DNA of 64,000 bases from Natrinema salaciae (GCF_900110865.1 NZ_FOFD01000004.1:571378-635377); one strand, 5' to 3'; shown: positions 26,979 to 36,337, counted from the first letter of the stretch. A program made the numbers and translations. The notes: a model not told the origin generated them from the sequence alone.

Positions 26979-27617
26979 GTGAATTCTAACGAGGTCCGCC
27001 GCCAGTGGGCAGAACGGACCGGAGCATACTCGCCGGAATATTACGCGTACTACGGTCCGGACCAGCGGAGCGAGTCGATCCGCGATCTCCTCGATCGGTT
27101 CGTCGACCGCGACGCATCCGTTCTCGAACTCGGCTGTAGTTCGGGCAGGCACCTCGCACACCTCCTCGAACACGGGTTCGAAGAGCTGGCCGGAATCGAC
27201 GTCAACGACGACGCGTTCGACGTGATGGCCGAGACCTATCCCGAGCTCGCCGACGCCGGAACGTTCTATCACGACACGATCGAAAACGTCGTCACCGACT
27301 TCGACGCCGACCGGTTCGACGTCGTCTACTCGGTGGAGACGCTCCAGCACCTCCACCCGGACGTCGAGTGGGTCCTCGAGGACCTGACCCGGATCACTGC
27401 CGACGTCCTCATCACGATCGAGAACGAGGGCGAGGGCGAGGGCGAGATCGAAGACTCGGACTCGGCGTCGGACGAGCCCGACGTGAGCTACGTCAACGAC
27501 GACTTCCCGCTGTACCACCGGGACTGGAACCGCGTGTTCACCGAACTGGGCTTCGAGCAGGTCGAGGCCACCGCCGGCGAGCGAGACACCGTCCGAACGT
27601 TTCGCGCTACCGAATAA
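26979..27617 (+). CDS. Class I SAM-dependent methyltransferase
   Basis: A 212-residue methyltransferase starting at the GTG at 26979; the open frame extends further but the upstream part is not protein-like. Motif I is SVLELGCSSGRHLAHLLE near residue 47, motif II is GIDVNDDAFDVM near 72, and motif IV is FDVVYSVETLQHLH near 110. A stretch of repeated GAGGGC units (27427-27444) encodes EGEGEGE in a surface loop. Residues YHRDWNRVFTELGFEQVE near the end form the usual C-terminal strand. The methyl acceptor is not predictable; small molecules are likely. Confidence 0.87.
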   Translation: MNSNEVRRQWAERTGAYSPEYYAYYGPDQRSESIRDLLDRFVDRDASVLELGCSSGRHLAHLLEHGFEELAGIDVNDDAFDVMAETYPELADAGTFYHDTIENVVTDFDADRFDVVYSVETLQHLHPDVEWVLEDLTRITADVLITIENEGEGEGEIEDSDSASDEPDVSYVNDDFPLYHRDWNRVFTELGFEQVEATAGERDTVRTFRATE

Positions 27618-27733
27618 CCCGGCCGCCGCGCATCTCGAGTGTCGACTGCAACGCCCGGACTCGCCGAAACGGACCCGATTCCTCGAGCGACAGGCACCCG
27701 ACGCTCACAAACGAGGAGTCGCGGAGACGAACG

Positions 27734-28030
27734 TCAGTAGTCCGAGTACAGGCGCAACTGCGGACGGATCGCATCGTAGTCGCCGGCCATCACGAATTCG
27801 TAGACGAGCGTGTCCGCATCGTAAAAGACGTGGGAGAGGACGTCTCGGAACTGCTCGTCTCGAAGGCGTCCGATTCGATCTCCGCGACGAGTGCGTCACA
27901 GCGGGACACGTATCGCGGCAGGAACTCGCCGTCGTAGTCGAACACCCCGCGACAGACGAGGTGTGCGAGTTCGTCGGGTGCAGCCGGGACGTAGAACGGA
28001 CCCGCTTCGTTCCGACGAGCGCCGGCTCAC
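27734..28030 (-). pseudogene. Decayed fragment of an unidentified gene
   Basis: On the minus strand two adjoining frames together give coherent acidic protein sequence. The upstream part reads NEAGPFYVPAAPDELAHL then FDYDGEFLPRYVSRCDAL; near 27855 the frame must shift, after which FRDVLSHVFYDADTLVYEF and AIRPQLRLYSDY run to a TGA at 27734. An in-frame TGA precedes the first part. It is therefore a remnant truncated at its 5' end and carrying one frameshift. The family was not recognised. It lies at the left border of the accessory island. Confidence 0.45.
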
Positions 28031-28310
28031 TGGTATCTCTTCCCTCGTCGCTGCGACTCCTCGAACTGCCTTCGATACCGCGAAAGACGAGGGGATGTGC
28101 ACGGAAGTGAAGGGCACGGCACTCGGACGGAGACGATATACTCGTACCACTCACCGAATCTACCACGCTGTCACGTGTTCGTCTGACAGTGCCGAACGCG
28201 ATAGCAGTACGCGACGAATGCAGCAACGTTGGGCCGGCCTGTCGCACAGTACTCAGACGGAGACAGCGCCACCAGCCGTTAAGATTGTTCACGATGAACC
28301 GTCAGCCGTG

Positions 28311-29561
28311 ATGCGTCGTTCTCGATCGGGCAACCACGACGATCCGACGCTAGTGGCGGCCGAGCGCGAGGGAGCAATCGAACTGCAGATTCACGTGGGG
28401 GTACTGGTTGCGCACGCTCCGGAAACCGACCCGGATCAGCTCCAGACGTTCGCGACGCAAGTTGCCGAAGACACGGTCGACGAACTCGCGTCGGCCACGG
28501 AGGTCACCTGGCGGTTCTACCTCGAGGACGCTAGCAACCTCCCCGACCACGATCAGCGACGGCCCTCGGAATTCCTCGATCACGCCACTCATCAGATGGT
28601 CGAGGGGCCGTACGACTTGATCGTCGTCGTGACGGACGTACCACTCGTCTCAAGCAAGGAGCAGTTCGTCCCGGGACTGGCGTCGCCGCTCTCTCGCGTC
28701 GCCATCGTCTCGACGGAGAACCTCCGCAGTGCGCCCCGCAACGAGCCCCGACGCTCACTCGAGGACGACGCCGTCCGCTGGAATACAGCGACGCTCGTGG
28801 TCCATCTCGTCGGGCATGTGCTGGGCGCTCGCCACCGTGACGCCGACGGGGGCGTCATGGAACCGTTCCGGTTCGATCCGGAGCGACGGGCCGTTCCACC
28901 GATTGACGCAGACATCGAGCGGGACCTCCATCGGATTGCCGCAGAACTCTCCGCGGCCGAGGCCCGCCCGCGGGGTCCGATAGAGCGCTTCGCCTTCCAC
29001 GTGGCCAGTGCTGCCCGAAACCCCGGACAGATCCTGCAGGCGCTCGGTAACAGCCGGGCACCGTTGTTGCCGCTCTCGTTACCGAAGCTGTCGACAGCCG
29101 CGCTGGCACCGACGCTCGTCATCGTCTTCAGCGCCGAATCATGGGACGTCGGTTTCCATATGACAAACGTGACGGCAGCACTTTTCGCGGCCGTAAGTGT
29201 CCTCACTGCAGCGCTCTACCTCCTATTCGTCCAGAACCTCACCTTCCCGCGAAAGCGACATCAGATCGTCACCGAACACACGGCCCTGGTCAACGTCACA
29301 GTCTTTTTCGTCCTTCTTCTGGCGATGGTCGGCTTATTCGGGCTCGTGTGGACGATCATCCTCGTCATCGAACTGGTCGTCTTCCCGCCGAATCTGATGT
29401 CAAACTGGCCGAGCCTGGAGGAGCCAGCCGTTGGCTTCGTCGATCTCGTCCGGACTGGTGCGTTCATCAGCACCGTCGGGGTACTCTCGGGTGCGTTGGC
29501 GGGCGGGCTGGAGAGTCGGGTTATCATCAGCCACCTTGCGCTGTTCCCCGACCGACCGTAG
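28311..29561 (+). CDS. Membrane-anchored zincin-like protein lacking the catalytic Glu
   Basis: A 416-residue protein from the ATG at 28311. Residues about 1-210 look like a metzincin/archaemetzincin-type domain: a long beta/alpha part, then VVHLVGHVLGARHRD near 163-177 and GGVMEP a few residues later, matching the spacing of HExxHxxGxxH followed by the Met-turn. The catalytic Glu is replaced by Leu (HLVGH), while all three His are kept. Four hydrophobic helices follow (about 265-290, 300-325, 335-365, 385-405). Metal binding seems possible, peptide hydrolysis doubtful. The upstream open frame is not conserved-looking. A related intact archaemetzincin gene lies at 8.1-8.6 kb. Confidence 0.75.
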   Translation: MRRSRSGNHDDPTLVAAEREGAIELQIHVGVLVAHAPETDPDQLQTFATQVAEDTVDELASATEVTWRFYLEDASNLPDHDQRRPSEFLDHATHQMVEGPYDLIVVVTDVPLVSSKEQFVPGLASPLSRVAIVSTENLRSAPRNEPRRSLEDDAVRWNTATLVVHLVGHVLGARHRDADGGVMEPFRFDPERRAVPPIDADIERDLHRIAAELSAAEARPRGPIERFAFHVASAARNPGQILQALGNSRAPLLPLSLPKLSTAALAPTLVIVFSAESWDVGFHMTNVTAALFAAVSVLTAALYLLFVQNLTFPRKRHQIVTEHTALVNVTVFFVLLLAMVGLFGLVWTIILVIELVVFPPNLMSNWPSLEEPAVGFVDLVRTGAFISTVGVLSGALAGGLESRVIISHLALFPDRP

Positions 29562-29628
29562 CCACCCCGCTCCAACTGGAGTACGCTGATTTCCCTAGAA
29601 GAACGAGAAGTGGTACGTGGAAATCGAT

Positions 29629-29644
29629 GGCCTCGGCACTCATA
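29629..29644 (+). repeat. 16-bp direct repeat, left copy
   Basis: GGCCTCGGCACTCATA occurs here and again, in the same orientation, at 42759-42774. The two copies flank most of the low-GC island. Confidence 0.5.
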
Positions 29645-29783
29645 CCGCGCGGAATTAGCATTAGATGATACGTTCGTGGTAGATCGGCATAGGGGTAGTT
29701 TATTACCACGTCTGTGGTGGATCACTGGTAGGGTGGTCACTCACATGACTGATACAAGGCGTGGCCGCCCTATCTAATGTATG

Positions 29784-30277
29784 ATGACCGATCGACCGCA
29801 GTGGGAAGAATCGATGGGACTGGCAGAGGGGTCGACACGGGTCACGCTCACGTGTAGCAAGAAGGAACGCGAAATCTGGAGTAAAGAGGCTGCCAAGGAG
29901 GGTTCAGCAGCCGATCCAAATATCTCTATATCTTGATCCAGGAGGCACGGGCGTACCGGGAGCATGGAGTGTTCGCTGATCGGAGTAGTGAGGAGCGGAT
30001 TGAGGAATTAGAGACGGAAGTTGAACTACTGGAGAATCGATTGGAACGGGAACAAGTGAAACGGAGTGCTCGCGTCGAAGTCGACGATGCGAGGTTCCTT
30101 GAACGCTATTTGGAGGATACGTACAAGACGCAGTCCGAGCTGCTACAGGAGATTGTGGAGTCCGGGGCGATGGATGACCTGATCCGAAAACGGATTGAAG
30201 ACGAGCTGTACGTCATGGCCGGTAAGGGCCAAGTTGAGTATGAACCCGGATGGGGCTGGAGACTCAGCACCGATTAG
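29784..30277 (+). pseudogene. Frameshifted ribbon-helix-helix/coiled-coil protein
   Basis: The first frame from the ATG at 29784 encodes MTDRPQWEESMGLAEGS, a likely DNA-binding strand (TRVTLTCS) and helix (KKEREIWSKEAAKEG), then hits TGA at 29934. Shifting frame just after the Gly at about 29911 continues smoothly as FSSRSKYLYILIQEARAYR, the expected second helix, followed by a coiled coil (EERIEELETEVELLENRLE) and a winged-helix-like C-terminus ending at 30277. Together these give a protein of about 164 residues with an RHH-type N-terminus. A single-base change in GAGGGTTCAG explains the break. Either a recent pseudogene or, less likely, a programmed frameshift. Confidence 0.7.
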
Positions 30278-30763
30278 AGCAAACACCATAGGTTCGTAAA
30301 ATGGTGTATTTCACACCGTATTTCTTCCATCAATAGTACATCGATACCAATTAGTACTCGTCATTAAAGTTGGACGAGACTGAGTACGTGGAGTATATCA
30401 AGCAGCCCCCTCATTTATCGTCATATTTGAATATTCATACGGGAGACCGGTGTTACATACTATCCGTTTAGAATATACAAACGCAAAATCATACAGGTAG
30501 AAATCTGCGTTTTTATCACGTCATCTAGCACTGTAGGCCACATTTAGGGGGATTGACGGTGAAGGTCATACGTTACCAATGTTTAGAGCGAAGGCAGCAA
30601 ACCAGAGAATAGGTGATACATCCAAATTACAGAACATTCAGATTGCTCCTATTCGTTTCTCGAGGATAGGCCTCAAGAGGTTTGTTTCCAGTACGAACTG
30701 TGATCCAGTTACTGTGGCGATTCCACTATATAAAGGAGAGATTAGCTCCAATGGTTTCCATCT
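30278..30763. other. AT-rich intergenic region
   Basis: A stretch of 486 bases, clearly richer in A and T than the core genome. No gene is supported; a 62-codon frame at 30579-30767 has no haloarchaeal protein character. The right end contains the promoter of the epimerase gene. Confidence 0.5.
30726..30734 (+). promoter_or_regulatory. TATA box of the glycan cluster
   Basis: CTATATAAA, a consensus archaeal TATA box, lies about 34 bases before the ATG of the epimerase/decarboxylase gene. Confidence 0.6.
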
Positions 30764-31726
30764 ATGACGAGACTTGTTACGGGCGGTGCAGGCTTCGTAG
30801 GTAGCCACCTGTGCGACTCGCTACTTAACAGTGGGAAGCAAGTGATTTGTCTCGATAATATAGGAAGCGGACAGTACCGAAATATCGAGCACCATCTGGA
30901 CAAAAAAGAGTTCGAATTCATCAACGGAGACGTGAGAGATGATATTGGGAAGTCTCTTTCTACAGAATCCGTAAATCCTGACTCGATCGACCGAATTTAT
31001 CACCTGGCCTCGCGTGCGTCACCGAAAGACTTCAGATCTCACCCGATCGAAATTGCGACGACGAACAGTCAGGGGACGTACAATATATTCTCGTTTGCGA
31101 ACGACGTTGATGCTCGTGTTCTGTTCGCCAGTACGAGCGAAATATACGGTGATCCCGAAGTTCACCCCCAGCCGGAGTGGTATGCTGGCAACGTCGATCC
31201 ACGTGGCCCACGGTCATCTTATCAGGAGGGCAAACGACTTGGTGAATCATTGGCAGTTTCCTTCTACAAAGAACACGGACTTGACGTCCGGACAGCACGC
31301 CTTTTCAACACGTATGGACCAAGAATGCGACCGAACGATGGCCGAGTCGTCCCTACCTTCATGTTCCAGGCAGTAGAGGGTCGTAATCTCACAGTTTACG
31401 GAGATGGTACACAGACACGGTCTTTGCTCTATATTGCGGATCAGATCCATGGCCTACGTAGGTTGATGGATGCAACCGGATTTGCGGGTGATGTCGTGAA
31501 CATCGGTAGCACAGCCGAGATCACCATCAACGAACTCGCGAAAATGATAATCCAGCTAACCGGAACGAGGTCCGGAATTACTTACGAGCCGCTGCCAGAA
31601 AACGGGCCCCCTCGGCGCAGACCGGATATTTCGAAAGCAGTCAGAAGATTAGGTTGGAAACCCACTATCGACCTCGACTACGGTCTTGACCAGACGTTAC
31701 TGTACTTCGAAAACCAGATGAGATGA
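30764..31726 (+). CDS. NAD-dependent epimerase/dehydratase, UDP-glucuronate decarboxylase-like
   Basis: A 320-residue extended short-chain dehydrogenase. The NAD loop TGGAGFVGSHL is at residues 6-16, the active-site block ASTSEIYGDPEVHPQPE near 121-137 and the catalytic YQEGK near 153. The phrases GDPEVHPQ, NVDPRGPRSSYQEGKRLGE and RTARLFNTYGPRMRPNDGRVVP are characteristic of UDP-xylose synthase (UDP-glucuronate decarboxylase), although related epimerases cannot be excluded. It would make a nucleotide sugar for surface glycans in the cytoplasm. It begins the glycan cluster and is followed, 24 bases later, by the flippase-like gene. Codon use is less GC-biased than in the flanking core genes. 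Confidence 0.88.
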   Translation: MTRLVTGGAGFVGSHLCDSLLNSGKQVICLDNIGSGQYRNIEHHLDKKEFEFINGDVRDDIGKSLSTESVNPDSIDRIYHLASRASPKDFRSHPIEIATTNSQGTYNIFSFANDVDARVLFASTSEIYGDPEVHPQPEWYAGNVDPRGPRSSYQEGKRLGESLAVSFYKEHGLDVRTARLFNTYGPRMRPNDGRVVPTFMFQAVEGRNLTVYGDGTQTRSLLYIADQIHGLRRLMDATGFAGDVVNIGSTAEITINELAKMIIQLTGTRSGITYEPLPENGPPRRRPDISKAVRRLGWKPTIDLDYGLDQTLLYFENQMR

Positions 31727-31750
31727 TCTCACGGACTTGATTGAAGTCAG

Positions 31751-32752
31751 ATGGTAAGGGGCTCTCCTAGTGGAAGGAAACTGCGGCAGGCTCTTTCATT
31801 CGTTTTTGGATCCGTAATTATCGCGCTACTCGTGTGGTATACGGGCTATCGTGAATTCGTTACTGCCTTGAATAGCGCCTCACTTCCACTGATTCTATTG
31901 GGAGTCATAATTTACCTCCTTAGTTGGCCCGTTCGGATAATCCAGATGTATGTCTGCCTACTAGTACTCCGTTCCAAACTCGGAGCGAGGGACTTATTCG
32001 AGATTAATATCGCGGGATACGCGATCAATGTGATTCTCCCCGCAAAAATCGGCGACGTTGCACGCGCTGTCTACCTTACTCAGGAAGGGGTTCCGATAGA
32101 TCGCGCCGTTGCCACGATCACGTACATCAGGATCGCAGACCTAGCCGGTGTCACGTGTCTTGCTCTTTTCACCGCGTCGTTTATCGAGACAGCGTTATTC
32201 CCTTCGTGGCTTCAGCGAACGTTCATCGGGGTAGTAGCGTTACTTATGATGGTACTCACTTTTGCGATCATCAGCCGTTACGCAGACGGTACAGTCACAC
32301 TGACCACCACTTGGACGAGAATGATCGGTCTTATCGAATCGCGACTTTTCCATAACATCGTCCACATCGGAGGGCAGATAACCGTTGAATTCGATCGACT
32401 TGTTTTCTCTCCCTATTCGCTTTTCACCACAGCTATCACAAGCGTTATAATCTGGATTCTCGAGGCGCTAACTGCCTACGTGATTGCCCTGTCACTTGGT
32501 TTCCACACTCCAGTGATCACTATCGTGTTTGCGGTCAGCGTCGCTAATATGACAAACGTTCTCCCGCTGACTCCGGGGAGTCTCGGCGTCTACGAGGCGG
32601 CATTCACTGCGTCACTTGGACTCTTCGGCCTTACGACCGGTGCAGTCGTCGCCGTCGCACTTCTCGAACATGCGTTGAAAAATCTGTTTCTCGTTGCCGT
32701 TGGGATCCCCATCGCGACGCAACGTGGAACCGGGGTCGTTCTGGAATGGTAG
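31751..32752 (+). CDS. Flippase-like integral membrane protein (UPF0104/AglD-type)
   Basis: A 333-residue membrane protein with about eight helices. It belongs to the lysylphosphatidylglycerol synthase transmembrane family (UPF0104): SWPVRIIQMYVCLLV near residue 56, INIAGYAINVILPAKIGDVARAVYL near 85-109 and the late LPLTPGSLGVYEAAFT near 274 are its landmarks. In haloarchaea such domains occur in AglD, where they accompany dolichol-linked sugar transfer, or stand alone as candidate lipid-sugar flippases. Located directly after the nucleotide-sugar enzyme, so a role in moving or modifying lipid-linked glycans is likely. Confidence 0.85.
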   Translation: MVRGSPSGRKLRQALSFVFGSVIIALLVWYTGYREFVTALNSASLPLILLGVIIYLLSWPVRIIQMYVCLLVLRSKLGARDLFEINIAGYAINVILPAKIGDVARAVYLTQEGVPIDRAVATITYIRIADLAGVTCLALFTASFIETALFPSWLQRTFIGVVALLMMVLTFAIISRYADGTVTLTTTWTRMIGLIESRLFHNIVHIGGQITVEFDRLVFSPYSLFTTAITSVIIWILEALTAYVIALSLGFHTPVITIVFAVSVANMTNVLPLTPGSLGVYEAAFTASLGLFGLTTGAVVAVALLEHALKNLFLVAVGIPIATQRGTGVVLEW

Positions 32753-32799
32753 CCAGCCGAACGGTTCATGGTTCGAGTGATGCGAGCATCTATTTCTGT

Positions 32800-33840
32800 T
32801 TAGCGTCTTTCTTCGATGCGATCCAATCGGGTACGTATTTGTTCACTCGCGAGAACTGGAACGAGTGTCTGGAACGCAAGGATCAGGAACAGCACCGTGA
32901 GAAGGGGATAGAAGTCGTGTTGTACATCACCTGTTCGTACTACGTCGACGATCGAAACGATACCGGTGTACCCCCCCACGACGAGGAATACGGAACTAAG
33001 CGCCATCGCCGTTTGTAGCAGTGGCGATGATTCGTAGGCGAGGATCGTAAGAATCGTACGTATCATACGCCACCCGTCCCGAATAGGGCGAAGTTTGGTT
33101 TCGCCCACCCGCGTTCGGTAATCGATAGGAATCTCGGCGATTCTATATCCCTGTTTCGCAGCGTGTAACGTCATCCCCGTCTCGAACTCCAGATTCGCCG
33201 TGTACTCCGAATCTAGCATCTCGAAATTTTCGCGTTTCATGGCCCGCATACCGGTCTGGGCGTCAGTGACCGAAACACCGCCAAAAAAGGACACTATAAA
33301 CGAAAATAGTCGATTTCCGATCATATTGATCGGTGGAATGTTCCTCGTTCCGCGGGAGACCCGTGACCCGAGAACGAGATCAGCACCTGCGCGAATCTTC
33401 GCTCTCATATCGGAAATATGATTAGCAGGGTACGTCGCATCGGCATCAGTAAAGACGACGATGTCACCAACAGCGTTCGAAACGCCCGTTCGAAGCGCGT
33501 TGGCTTTCCCCCTATTCTGTTCGTGAGCGACGTACCGGACGTTCTCGAGCGACGACGCGAGTGCCTTGCCGATCCTGGGAGTATCATCGGTGCTTCCGTC
33601 GTCGACGACGAGTAGTTCGTCCGAATACTCGAGGTATTCCTCGACGACCGATCGCAAAGCTTGCTCCTCGTTGTACGCCGGAATCACGGTAGTGACCGTT
33701 GATCCGTTTCGGTGCGTTCGATGGTGATCGTTCGTCTGTCGAGCAGGCGATTCATTACTGGGGTCCCCGTCGGTATCGCCTGTATCGTCGACAGCGAAAT
33801 CGGTCACGGTGAGCTGCATATCGAATCGTGAACTCTCCAC
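32800..33840 (-). CDS. GT2 glycosyltransferase, dolichyl-phosphate-sugar synthase type
   Basis: A 346-residue enzyme. The GT-A core starts with VTTVIPAYNEEQALRSVV (residues about 48-65), with VVDDGSTDDTP near 77 and the metal-binding DADATYP near 131. The motifs GSRVSRGTRN and TDAQTGMRAMKR are those of dolichyl-phosphate mannose/glucose synthases. Two membrane helices (about 283-303 and 313-332) anchor the C-terminus. It would transfer a sugar from a nucleotide donor to a polyprenyl phosphate on the inner membrane face. The acidic N-terminal extension (about 45 residues) is unusual, and a start at Met8 is also possible. It converges with the flippase-like gene. Confidence 0.88.
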   Translation of the reverse strand: MESSRFDMQLTVTDFAVDDTGDTDGDPSNESPARQTNDHHRTHRNGSTVTTVIPAYNEEQALRSVVEEYLEYSDELLVVDDGSTDDTPRIGKALASSLENVRYVAHEQNRGKANALRTGVSNAVGDIVVFTDADATYPANHISDMRAKIRAGADLVLGSRVSRGTRNIPPINMIGNRLFSFIVSFFGGVSVTDAQTGMRAMKRENFEMLDSEYTANLEFETGMTLHAAKQGYRIAEIPIDYRTRVGETKLRPIRDGWRMIRTILTILAYESSPLLQTAMALSSVFLVVGGYTGIVSIVDVVRTGDVQHDFYPLLTVLFLILAFQTLVPVLASEQIRTRLDRIEERR

Positions 33841-33981
33841 TCGCGTAGCGACTACGTCGACAAAACCAATAATACCGAAACCCCCCGAGTAGATTCGATC
33901 AATTCCGGTTGTGAGAGGGGAAAGCGGTTACCGGTCTCAGTGAAAGCTATCGTCGGTTCCGACCGTCGCGCTTCTGAACAC

Positions 33982-35532
33982 CTACGTTTTTCGAAATAAA
34001 ATACCCCCCGATTTGAACCGTTTCACAGGTTCGTACTCCTCTTCGAAGGCCGGATTGTTCAGGTACTCCGTTCTGACGTCCTCGTTGAACGCGTTTTCCT
34101 CGTCGAAATAGCGGTAATAGCCGCTAACATACACGTATTCAACACCGGAGATGCGGTTCCTCATCTCTTCGTACTGGGCGGGAAGCCACACTGACGGGCG
34201 ATCCGCGTACCATGCGACCACCCACGGTGCATCCGATACGATAACGGCGTCCTCGTCCGTGTGCTCGCGAATGAATTCGAGATCCTCGTTCTCGGCATAC
34301 TCGGACGCATCATCGTCGGTGACGACGTTTGACGGCTGTTGAGCAGAGAGGCTGCTGAGCACGACGACGTTCGGGGCGAGCAGGACGATAATGAGCACGA
34401 CAGCAAGCAACGGACGACCGTACTCACGTCCCTGTTCGAACTTCCGGTAGACGAACGCGCTCGCGAAGATGACGACAAAGGGAGCAAACGGCACGAAGAG
34501 ACGGGTGTGGGGAAGAAAGAACGAGAGTGCAATCAACTGAGACACGATCATGAGAACGATTCCGAGGACGAGATTTCGATGTTTGCTCGGATAGAACTCG
34601 AGAAAGCCGCCGATGGCCAATGCCGGAACGAGGAAGTTTCTAAAGAGAGTCGGAATATCGACCGACAGCGCCATGGCGTTAGTTGCCGCTTTTCGCAGCA
34701 TTATCCCCGGATACGTGAGGAAGAACCCAACCGGATCAACCGGGTCAAACATTCTGTAGAGGGTATCATACGGGTAGATCGCAGTGTACATGAGGAGTTC
34801 GTATCTGTAGAGTGAGAACAACGGATCGCCGGTCAGCAAGTAATTTCGTACGAGCCACGGCGAAATCACGATACTGAATCCGGCGGCGAGTTTCGTCATC
34901 GCCCGTTTCCAATCGTCGTAGTGGAGGGAGACGAACACGAGAAATCCAGGAAGGAGAAGTAACACGTTGTATCGAGTGAGGTACGCTAAACCGAGGGCAA
35001 CTCCGACGAGCGCGCCGTTGGACCGTCTATACGCCAAGTAGAGTGCGATCGTGAACAAGAAGGTGAACAGCGGTTCGCTTAGTCCGGATAACGCGTACTC
35101 GATGGACAGTGGAGACGTAGCAACAATAATCCCGGCCAACAGCCCGACAGGCTTTTCGAACAGTGCCTTTCCGAAGTGGTACACGACGGGGACGAGTAGT
35201 ACATAAAAGAAACCCGAGATAGCGTAGACGGCATAGTGATTGACCCCAAAGAGAACGAACGAGGCAGCGACGGCCAACGGAAACAGCGGCGCGCGTTTGA
35301 AACTCGGATGGTGGACGAGAGAATCGTCGAACGCGAGGGAGAGCGGGTAGATCTCCTTCGTCGTGAAGCCGTCACCACGGTATATATTTCGAGCGATTTG
35401 TGCGTAATCGATGGAATCAACCGTTCGTAATCCGTCCATCTGCAGTACGACCGTTCCAAACAGGATCGCCGCAAAGAGGGTTAGACCGATCGTGTGGAAC
35501 GTTTCTCTGGACGCGCCCGGAGAGTTCACCAT
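33982..35532 (-). CDS. GT39-like membrane glycosyltransferase
   Basis: A 516-residue protein with about eleven transmembrane helices and a C-terminal soluble part (residues about 420-516). The first extracellular loop holds SIDYAQIARNIYRGDGFTT, with the acidic residue that defines the ArnT/PMT (GT39-GT83) active site, and HHPSFKRAPLFPL follows. Such enzymes use dolichyl-phosphate-linked sugars outside the membrane, so the neighbouring dolichyl-phosphate synthase genes could supply the donor. The last domain (EDAVIVSDAPWVVAWYADRPSVWLP) is the usual periplasmic-type module. The acceptor, protein or lipid, is unknown. Confidence 0.85.
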   Translation of the reverse strand: MVNSPGASRETFHTIGLTLFAAILFGTVVLQMDGLRTVDSIDYAQIARNIYRGDGFTTKEIYPLSLAFDDSLVHHPSFKRAPLFPLAVAASFVLFGVNHYAVYAISGFFYVLLVPVVYHFGKALFEKPVGLLAGIIVATSPLSIEYALSGLSEPLFTFLFTIALYLAYRRSNGALVGVALGLAYLTRYNVLLLLPGFLVFVSLHYDDWKRAMTKLAAGFSIVISPWLVRNYLLTGDPLFSLYRYELLMYTAIYPYDTLYRMFDPVDPVGFFLTYPGIMLRKAATNAMALSVDIPTLFRNFLVPALAIGGFLEFYPSKHRNLVLGIVLMIVSQLIALSFFLPHTRLFVPFAPFVVIFASAFVYRKFEQGREYGRPLLAVVLIIVLLAPNVVVLSSLSAQQPSNVVTDDDASEYAENEDLEFIREHTDEDAVIVSDAPWVVAWYADRPSVWLPAQYEEMRNRISGVEYVYVSGYYRYFDEENAFNEDVRTEYLNNPAFEEEYEPVKRFKSGGILFRKT

Positions 35533-35545
35533 ACCTCGTCCTCAG

Positions 35546-36319
35546 TTACGTTTCCGGCTCGAGAAGCCTATAAGCTGTCCACCGCCGCCTGAACCACGAC
35601 GTCGCATTCTCTATCCACTCCCGAAGTCTAACCCGTATCAAGCCTCGGAGCAGCTCCACTACCGTGCCGACGGGTGCGACCGTCGTTTCGGGTGAATCGC
35701 GCCACGTGATCGGTACCTCCGTGATCCGGCCGCCTCGAGCCCCAACCCGGGTAACGAGGTCGACGTCCCAGGCGAACCCCGGTTCGATGAGGTCCGACCG
35801 AACCTCGAGCCACATCTCCCGCGTGATCGCTTTGGCACCGCACTGGTAGTCCGAAAGCGACACCTCGAGTAGCCGCCGGGCGAGCCACACGAATCCCGTC
35901 CCGAGCCAGCGTCGCAGTCGGGGTTGCGGCGTCTCGATAACCGCGTTTGGGTGACGCCGTGAGCCGACGGCGAGATCCGCGCGCCCCTCGACAACGGGTT
36001 CCAGTACTGCCGCGAGCGATTCGGCCGGCGTGCTGGCGTCGGCGTCGACGAAGGCGAGGACGTCCGTCTCGAGGTGATCGAAGCCACAGGAAACGGCCGC
36101 GCCCTTTCCGCGGCGCGTGTCAGCCGCGTGAACGAGCGCTGGCATCGACCGGAGCCGGGAGACCGTCGTCCGGTTGGCTGCTTCCAACTCGACGAGGATC
36201 GTCTCCGGGCGTATCCGCTTCTCGAGCGAGCGGACGTAAGACTCGAGCACCGAAACGTTCGGATGATACGCGGGGACAACGACGCCCACAGACGATGCCT
36301 CAGTCATGGAGTAGCTCAA
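35546..36319 (-). CDS. GT2 glycosyltransferase, second copy
   Basis: A 257-residue GT-A enzyme of the dolichyl-phosphate sugar synthase group. It begins with VGVVVPAYHPNVSVLESYV and has LAFVDADASTPAE near residue 90 as the metal motif and GSRRHPNAVIETP near 120. SDYQCGAKAITREMW corresponds to the TDAQTGMRAMKR block of its neighbour at 33 kb. It lacks C-terminal membrane helices but ends in a basic, aromatic amphipathic stretch (RLREWIENATSWFRRRW) that may bind the membrane. A Met four codons in (36307) is an alternative start. It is 13 bases upstream of the GT39-like gene on the same strand, so likely in its operon. Confidence 0.85.
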   Translation of the reverse strand: MSYSMTEASSVGVVVPAYHPNVSVLESYVRSLEKRIRPETILVELEAANRTTVSRLRSMPALVHAADTRRGKGAAVSCGFDHLETDVLAFVDADASTPAESLAAVLEPVVEGRADLAVGSRRHPNAVIETPQPRLRRWLGTGFVWLARRLLEVSLSDYQCGAKAITREMWLEVRSDLIEPGFAWDVDLVTRVGARGGRITEVPITWRDSPETTVAPVGTVVELLRGLIRVRLREWIENATSWFRRRWTAYRLLEPET

Positions 36320-36337
36320 ATAGGGATTCCCTCCCCA

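Noticed and set aside
30579-30767. 62-codon plus-strand frame in the AT-rich gap
   Set aside because: Basic, Ile-rich product unlike haloarchaeal proteins; it covers the TATA box of the next gene.
33982-36319. Possible operon with the AglB oligosaccharyltransferase
   Set aside because: No STT3/AglB-type WWDYG motif was found in any frame of the island.
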